Source of the DNA: an uncultured Collinsella sp.
GTDB lineage: Bacteria; Actinomycetota; Coriobacteriia; Coriobacteriales; Coriobacteriaceae
Assembly (NCBI GenBank): GCA_902494815.1
Contig: CABUVB010000082.1
Coordinates: 1 to 7,676, forward strand
Direction of reading: 5' to 3'
DNA length: 7,676 bases
Below the pieces are notes generated by a model that had not been told where the DNA came from, made no database searches, and worked only from the letters and a program-made list of their open reading frames with translations. The position numbers were made by a program, and so were the translations under genes. Below are positions 4,326 through 7,676 of this stretch, piece by piece; the first letter of the stretch is position 1, and each line of letters begins with the position of its first letter.

Positions 4326-6509
4326 GTGAAGGATTCCGACCTCTCCACAACGGCTGCGCGCGACGCTGCCCGCATCGTCTGGTTTAAGCGCTATCCCGCC
4401 AAGCAGACGCTCATCGCATTTTTGCTCGCGCTGTTGGCGACCACGGCGTTTTCCATCGATCCCGCCCCGGTGTCGAGCAACGCAGTCTTGGCGATTGACC
4501 CCAAAGCCTCGGGCATGCTGTACGTGTGCTACGAGGTGCTCCTCTCGTTTGCCGGCCATACCGACGCGGTCATGCTGCTTGCGCTTGCCTGCTTGCTCAC
4601 TCTGCCGTTTCGCTACGTGTTCTTTGGTCGTGGCGACACCTGGCGTCCATCGATCATTCTGCCGTCGCTGTTCTTCGCCATCTGCATGGTGTTCGGCCGC
4701 AGCTACGACCTCACCGACTCGGCCGAGATTGTCCTTGGCGACAAAGCTCGCATCATCTGCGCCTGGATTGGCGGCGCGGGCTGGATGCTCCTGGCGATCG
4801 TTGCCTTCTACCTTGCCTTTGAGTGTCTAGATTGGCTGAGCTCTCGGCGCATTCCGTTTTCCGAGGCGCACTTTGGCCGCGTATGGCGTGTGGCTCACGC
4901 CGTGCTCTCGGTCCATCCCTTTGCCGGGCCCTTCCTGGTGCTTATGATCGCCTGGACGCCCACGCTCATCGCTTCGCTGCCCGGCCTTTTTATGGGAGAT
5001 ACGGGCGCGCAGATTCGCCAGTGGTTCAACTATCCCAACGGCACGAGCGACTACCTGCGCCTACTCAACCCCAACGTGCTGCTCAACGGGCATCATCCCG
5101 TAGTGCACACGGCCATTATCGGCTCGTGCGTCCAGCTGGGGCTTTCACTGTTCAACAGCGCTAACGCGGGTCTTGCCATCTACACCTGTGCTCAGTTCGT
5201 CATCACGGCCGCCTGCATGGCCTATTCCATTTCGTCGCTGCGTAAACTGGGCGTGAGCCTGCCGGTTCGCGGTGCGATCCTGCTGTTCTTTGCGTTTATG
5301 CCGATGTTCTCTAACTACGCGGCGTTGCTCACCAAAGACGTGCTCTTTGCCGACGCGTTCTTGGTGCTGCTGGTACAGACCGTCAAGCTCGTGGCATGTG
5401 GCTTGCCCCGTCGTGATGCCAATGCCGAGCGTGCGGGCGAACAGAGGCCCGTGCTCTTTGCGCGCCACGACTGGCTGCTGCTCGCTCTGGGCGCCATGGG
5501 TTCCACGTTTCTGCGCAACGGCGGCCTGGTGTTTCCCCTGGCGGCATGCGTAATCGCGGCGGCGTTTTGCGTATGGGACGTGCATGTGGCTCGTCGTGCA
5601 GCCAAGCAGACTGGTGCTGCGCCTTCGGGCACCATCCCGCGTTTCCGCTGGGTTGGCGTTCTCGCGGTGCTCGCGCTCTGCCTTGCCTCTAATATGTACT
5701 TCACCAAGGTCTTTATGCCGGCGCACGATATCACGCCTGGTTCCAAGCGCGAAATCCTCTCGATTCCGTTCCAGCAGACGGCTCGTTTCGTCCAAAAGCA
5801 CGACGGCCTCAACTCGGGCGTCAACCCCACGGTTAAGGAGGACGGCACCATCGTGGAGGCTCCTTGCGACGGTTCGGTGACCGACGAAGAGCGTGCCGTG
5901 ATCGATCGCGTACTCAAGTACGAGAACCTGGGCCGCCGCTACAACCCCGACAAGTCCGATGCCGTCAAGAACTGCTTTAACGAGTACGCCTCGCAGGAGG
6001 ACATCGATGCCTATTTTGAGGTATGGGCCCAGATGTTTAAGAAGGATCCCGAGTGCTATATTTCGGCGCTTATCAATAACTACTATGGTTATTTTTATCC
6101 GAGCGCGCGCGATGCCTGGGTCTACAGCACGGCGCGTAGTGCCGAGATCATGGCGCGTCCCGACAACCTCAAGTACTTCGACTTCCATCCGGTTGACAGC
6201 AACGTGGTGCGCTGGTGCGACCACCTGATCAATCTGTACCGTGTGGCGGTGCAGCGCATCCCGTTTATTTCGCTCACCATGAGCTCGGCCACCTATGTGT
6301 GGATCATGATCGCCGTGGTGGTCTACCTGCTGCGTCGTCATTCATGGCGTGCGCTGGCGATCTGGGTGCCGCTGTTGGGCGTGCTCGCCGTGTGCCTGAT
6401 TGGCCCGTGCAACGGCTCGACCTACATGCGCTACCTGTATCCGGTTATCGCCTGCATGCCCTTCGCCATCGGCGCCACCGTCACCCGCAGCGACTTCTTC
6501 TGGTTCTAA
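4326..6509 (+). CDS. Large multi-pass membrane protein, DUF6020 / GT-C-like
   Basis: The 727-residue protein has about fourteen or fifteen hydrophobic segments. These include 27-43, 82-100, 143-166, 198-222, 261-301, 315-357, 382-417 and 441-458, then a soluble stretch (about 459-648) and a final membrane group (650-669, 677-693, 700-718). The pattern LPGLFMGDTGAQI (218-230), NGHHPVVHTAIIG (254-266), KDVLFAD (337-343), FLRNGG (395-400) and YMRYLYPV (700-707) is what I recall from the DUF6020 group. Those proteins resemble GT-C glycosyltransferases, which use lipid-linked sugars at the outer membrane face. Asp225 in the first large loop is a plausible catalytic acid. Sugar donor and acceptor are unknown. 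The GTG start at 4326 has AGAAAGG (4309-4315) ten bases upstream, a rather long gap. No other cell-wall or glycan genes are adjacent. Membrane location is firm; enzyme role is inference. Confidence 0.8.
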   Translation: MKDSDLSTTAARDAARIVWFKRYPAKQTLIAFLLALLATTAFSIDPAPVSSNAVLAIDPKASGMLYVCYEVLLSFAGHTDAVMLLALACLLTLPFRYVFFGRGDTWRPSIILPSLFFAICMVFGRSYDLTDSAEIVLGDKARIICAWIGGAGWMLLAIVAFYLAFECLDWLSSRRIPFSEAHFGRVWRVAHAVLSVHPFAGPFLVLMIAWTPTLIASLPGLFMGDTGAQIRQWFNYPNGTSDYLRLLNPNVLLNGHHPVVHTAIIGSCVQLGLSLFNSANAGLAIYTCAQFVITAACMAYSISSLRKLGVSLPVRGAILLFFAFMPMFSNYAALLTKDVLFADAFLVLLVQTVKLVACGLPRRDANAERAGEQRPVLFARHDWLLLALGAMGSTFLRNGGLVFPLAACVIAAAFCVWDVHVARRAAKQTGAAPSGTIPRFRWVGVLAVLALCLASNMYFTKVFMPAHDITPGSKREILSIPFQQTARFVQKHDGLNSGVNPTVKEDGTIVEAPCDGSVTDEERAVIDRVLKYENLGRRYNPDKSDAVKNCFNEYASQEDIDAYFEVWAQMFKKDPECYISALINNYYGYFYPSARDAWVYSTARSAEIMARPDNLKYFDFHPVDSNVVRWCDHLINLYRVAVQRIPFISLTMSSATYVWIMIAVVVYLLRRHSWRALAIWVPLLGVLAVCLIGPCNGSTYMRYLYPVIACMPFAIGATVTRSDFFWF

Positions 6510-6510
6510 C

Positions 6511-6544
6511 TTGGTGCATTGAGGGTCAGGTTTCTTTGCACCAA
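6511..6544 (+). repeat. REP-like hairpin element 3
   Basis: TTGGTGCA (6511-6518) is perfectly complementary to TGCACCAA (6537-6544). The 18-base loop carries AGGGTCAGGTTTCTT. The stretch 6522-6537 matches the minus-strand core of element 2 at 14 of 16 positions, although the arms are different. It begins one base after the stop codon of the membrane-protein gene. A second partial core, AAAGGGGACA (6543-6552), overlaps its right arm and is identical to 4199-4208 in element 1. Confidence 0.65.
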
Positions 6545-6569
6545 AGGGGACATCATCACGACGCCTTCA

Positions 6570-6630
6570 TTTTGGGGTTTATCTCGCAGGCCAGTAGGTA
6601 TATCATAACGACGTTTGTTTATATTGCCCG
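6570..6630 (+). promoter_or_regulatory. AT-rich promoter region for yebC
   Basis: This is the most AT-rich part of the window and lies 45-105 bases before the yebC start. Two -10 candidates are present: TATCAT (6601-6606), with TTTATC 17 bases upstream, and TATATT (6620-6625), without a clear -35 box. I cannot choose between them. Confidence 0.35.
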
Positions 6631-6674
6631 AGCATCTGCGCTGGGCTTTAGGTCGAAACCGATAGGAGACACGT

Positions 6675-7481
6675 ATGTCCGGACACTCTAAGTGGGCCAC
6701 AACCAAGCATCGTAAGGGCGCGCAGGACGCCAAGCGTTCCGCCCTCTTCTCCAAGCTCAGCCGCAACATCACCGTTGCTGCCCGTCTCGGCGGTGACCCG
6801 CTGCCCGAGAACAACGCCAGCCTCGCCGCTGCCGTTGCCAAGGCCAAGGCTCAGTCCATGCCTAAGGACAAGATCAAGTCCGCTATCGACAAGGCTTTTG
6901 GCTCGGGTGCTGACGCCGCCGTCTACGAGAACATCGTGTACGAGGGCTACGGTCCCGCCGGTGTCGCCGTCTACGTCGACTGCCTGACCGACAACCGCAA
7001 CCGTACCGCCGCTGATGTCCGTTCCGCCTTCTCCCACGCTGGTGGCAACCTGGGCACCTCCGGCTCCGTCGCCTTCCAGTTTGAGCGCAAGGGCCAAATC
7101 GTCGTCGCCAAGGAGATCCTGGACGAGAACGCCAAGAAGGAGACCATGATCGCCAACGGCGCTGCCGGTGACGAGGATGAGTTCATGATGGCCATCGCCG
7201 AGGCCGGTGGCGAGGACTACGAGGATGCCGGCGAGGAGTGGATCGTCTGGACTACTGCCAACGAGGTCATGGCTGTCTCCAAGGCGCTCGAGGAGCAGGG
7301 CGTCCAGGTCAAGGGCTCTGAGACCACCATGGTCCCGACCACCCCGACCGAGGTTTCTGGCGCCGACGCCAAGAAGGTTCAGCGCCTCATCGACCGTCTT
7401 GAGGAGCTCGACGACGTCCAGGATGTTTACAGCACCATGGACATGACCGACGAGGTCATCGCTGCCCTCGAGGAGGAGTAG
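6675..7481 (+). CDS. YebC/TACO1-family translation and regulatory factor
   Basis: YebC-family proteins were first described as transcription regulators (PmpR). More recent work links them, with mitochondrial TACO1, to helping ribosomes through difficult stretches such as polyproline. The 268-residue protein shows the invariant opening MSGHSKW (1-7) with a basic first domain, YEGYGPAGVAVYVDCLTDNR (89-108), GGNLGTSGSVAFQF (123-136), and a C-terminal LEELDDVQDVYSTMD (242-256). These are all hallmarks of the family. It is some 20 residues longer than the usual 240-250, apparently in an acidic region near residues 148-190. TAGGAG (6663-6668), six bases before ATG 6675, fixes the start. Codons are strongly biased toward GCC, AAG, GAG and ATC, suggesting high expression. 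RuvC, a frequent neighbour in other bacteria, does not follow here. A strong terminator lies 70 bases downstream. Confidence 0.95.
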   Translation: MSGHSKWATTKHRKGAQDAKRSALFSKLSRNITVAARLGGDPLPENNASLAAAVAKAKAQSMPKDKIKSAIDKAFGSGADAAVYENIVYEGYGPAGVAVYVDCLTDNRNRTAADVRSAFSHAGGNLGTSGSVAFQFERKGQIVVAKEILDENAKKETMIANGAAGDEDEFMMAIAEAGGEDYEDAGEEWIVWTTANEVMAVSKALEEQGVQVKGSETTMVPTTPTEVSGADAKKVQRLIDRLEELDDVQDVYSTMDMTDEVIAALEEE

Positions 7482-7486
7482 CGCCC

Positions 7487-7504
7487 GCACGGGTTAAGCC
7501 GTGC
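7487..7504 (+). other. Small hairpin just after yebC
   Basis: GCACGG (7487-7492) and CCGTGC (7499-7504) form a perfect six-base stem with the loop GTTAAG, six bases after the yebC stop codon. There is no T-tract. It may be a 3'-end stabilising structure upstream of the true terminator. I see nothing else recognisable up to 7550. Confidence 0.35.
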
Positions 7505-7550
7505 ATATCTGGGCATAATGAAGCGAGCATGCAAGCCTCGTGGAATAGAT

Positions 7551-7594
7551 GAGCCGGATCCGCGTGCGTAGAGCACCGGACCCGGCTCTTTTAT
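7551..7594 (+). terminator. Strong intrinsic terminator of yebC
   Basis: GAGCCGG (7551-7557) pairs with CCGGCTC (7582-7588). Inside it, TCCG pairs with CGGA and GTGC with GCAC around a GTAGA loop, with one A-C mismatch and one bulged C. TTTTAT follows immediately. The long GC-rich stem and T-tract are classic for Rho-independent termination in the plus direction. Confidence 0.85.
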
Positions 7595-7597
7595 AAT
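7592..7597 (+). promoter_or_regulatory. Consensus -10 box overlapping the terminator tail
   Basis: TATAAT matches the -10 consensus exactly and uses the last bases of the terminator T-tract. It lies about 50 bases before the next start codon. The best -35 at 17 bases, TAGAGC (7569-7574), is only half consensus and lies inside the terminator stem. Confidence 0.5.
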
Positions 7598-7647
7598 GAT
7601 GCGAACCGTTTTGCATTTCGAGAGCCGAGATTTGAAGGGAGCGCCAC

Positions 7648-7676
7648 GTGCGCGTACTCAAACGAGCCCTAGCGAT
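7648..7676 (+). CDS. Start of an unidentified gene, cut by the window edge
   Basis: A GTG codon at 7648 follows AAGGGAG (7635-7641) by six bases and opens a frame MRVLKRALA that reaches the edge after nine codons. The basic start followed by hydrophobic residues would suit a signal peptide or membrane anchor, but far too little is visible to assign a function. It does not begin like RuvC. The consensus -10 box upstream and the preceding terminator support a new transcription unit here. Confidence 0.55.

Noticed and set aside
5145..6341. A 398-codon open frame on the minus strand opposite the large membrane-protein gene
   Set aside because: Its translation is low-complexity and rich in His, Arg and Gly with no recognisable domain. 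It is the expected antisense shadow of a GC-rich gene whose plus-strand frame has clear membrane segments and a ribosome binding site.
6648..7490. A 280-codon minus-strand frame opposite yebC, rich in Leu, Gly and Val
   Set aside because: It mirrors the strongly biased codons of yebC. It shows no independent start signal or family motif, while the plus frame is an unmistakable YebC protein.
7505..7550. A small RNA gene between yebC and its terminator, using CATAAT at 7514-7519
   Set aside because: No -35 box accompanies it, and the terminator is adequately explained as the end of the yebC transcript.

Overview
The window (7,676 bases, GC-rich) reads as ordinary bacterial chromosome from a high-GC Gram-positive. 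Strong AGGAG-type ribosome binding sites, frequent GTG starts, a type III pantothenate kinase and a stand-alone Nfu-type Fe-S protein fit Actinomycetota. My best guess is a gut Coriobacteriia of the Collinsella type. That placement is an inference from gene content and the style of the repeats, not a proven identification.

Layout. From the left edge to 1139, on the minus strand, lies the first 379 codons of an OPT-family (oligopeptide/metal-chelate) transporter that runs off the window. A 202-base divergent intergenic region (1140-1341) follows, carrying a leader hairpin, a 12-bp perfect palindrome, one copy of a 22-bp repeat and a probable promoter. All remaining genes are on the plus strand: coaX (type III pantothenate kinase, 1342-2193), a dCMP deaminase (2277-2801), a 92-residue Nfu/NifU C-terminal-type Fe-S carrier (2973-3251), lgt (prolipoprotein diacylglyceryl transferase, 3361-4182), a 727-residue multi-pass membrane protein resembling the DUF6020/GT-C-like group (4326-6509), and a YebC/TACO1-family translation/regulatory factor (6675-7481). 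A strong intrinsic terminator (7551-7594) and the first nine codons of another gene (from 7648) close the window. No stretch of more than 300 bases lacks a gene.

How the genes relate. This is mostly housekeeping: coenzyme A synthesis, dUMP supply for thymidylate, Fe-S cluster delivery, lipoprotein maturation and translation support. They do not form one pathway. Lgt and the large membrane protein both act in the cytoplasmic membrane and could be co-transcribed, but their gap is filled by folded repeats.

The most interesting material is in the intergenic DNA. (1) A 22-bp sequence occurs as two perfect inverted copies about 1.6 kb apart, bracketing coaX plus the deaminase gene. (2) A small family of REP-like hairpins brackets the large membrane-protein gene. 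They share a constant GGGACAGG-type core but have different, internally complementary arms. The two upstream members face each other and have complementary loops. (3) A 16-bp all-GC perfect palindrome sits directly before the nfu ribosome binding site. I found no CRISPR array, phage, transposase, toxin or defence gene in the window.
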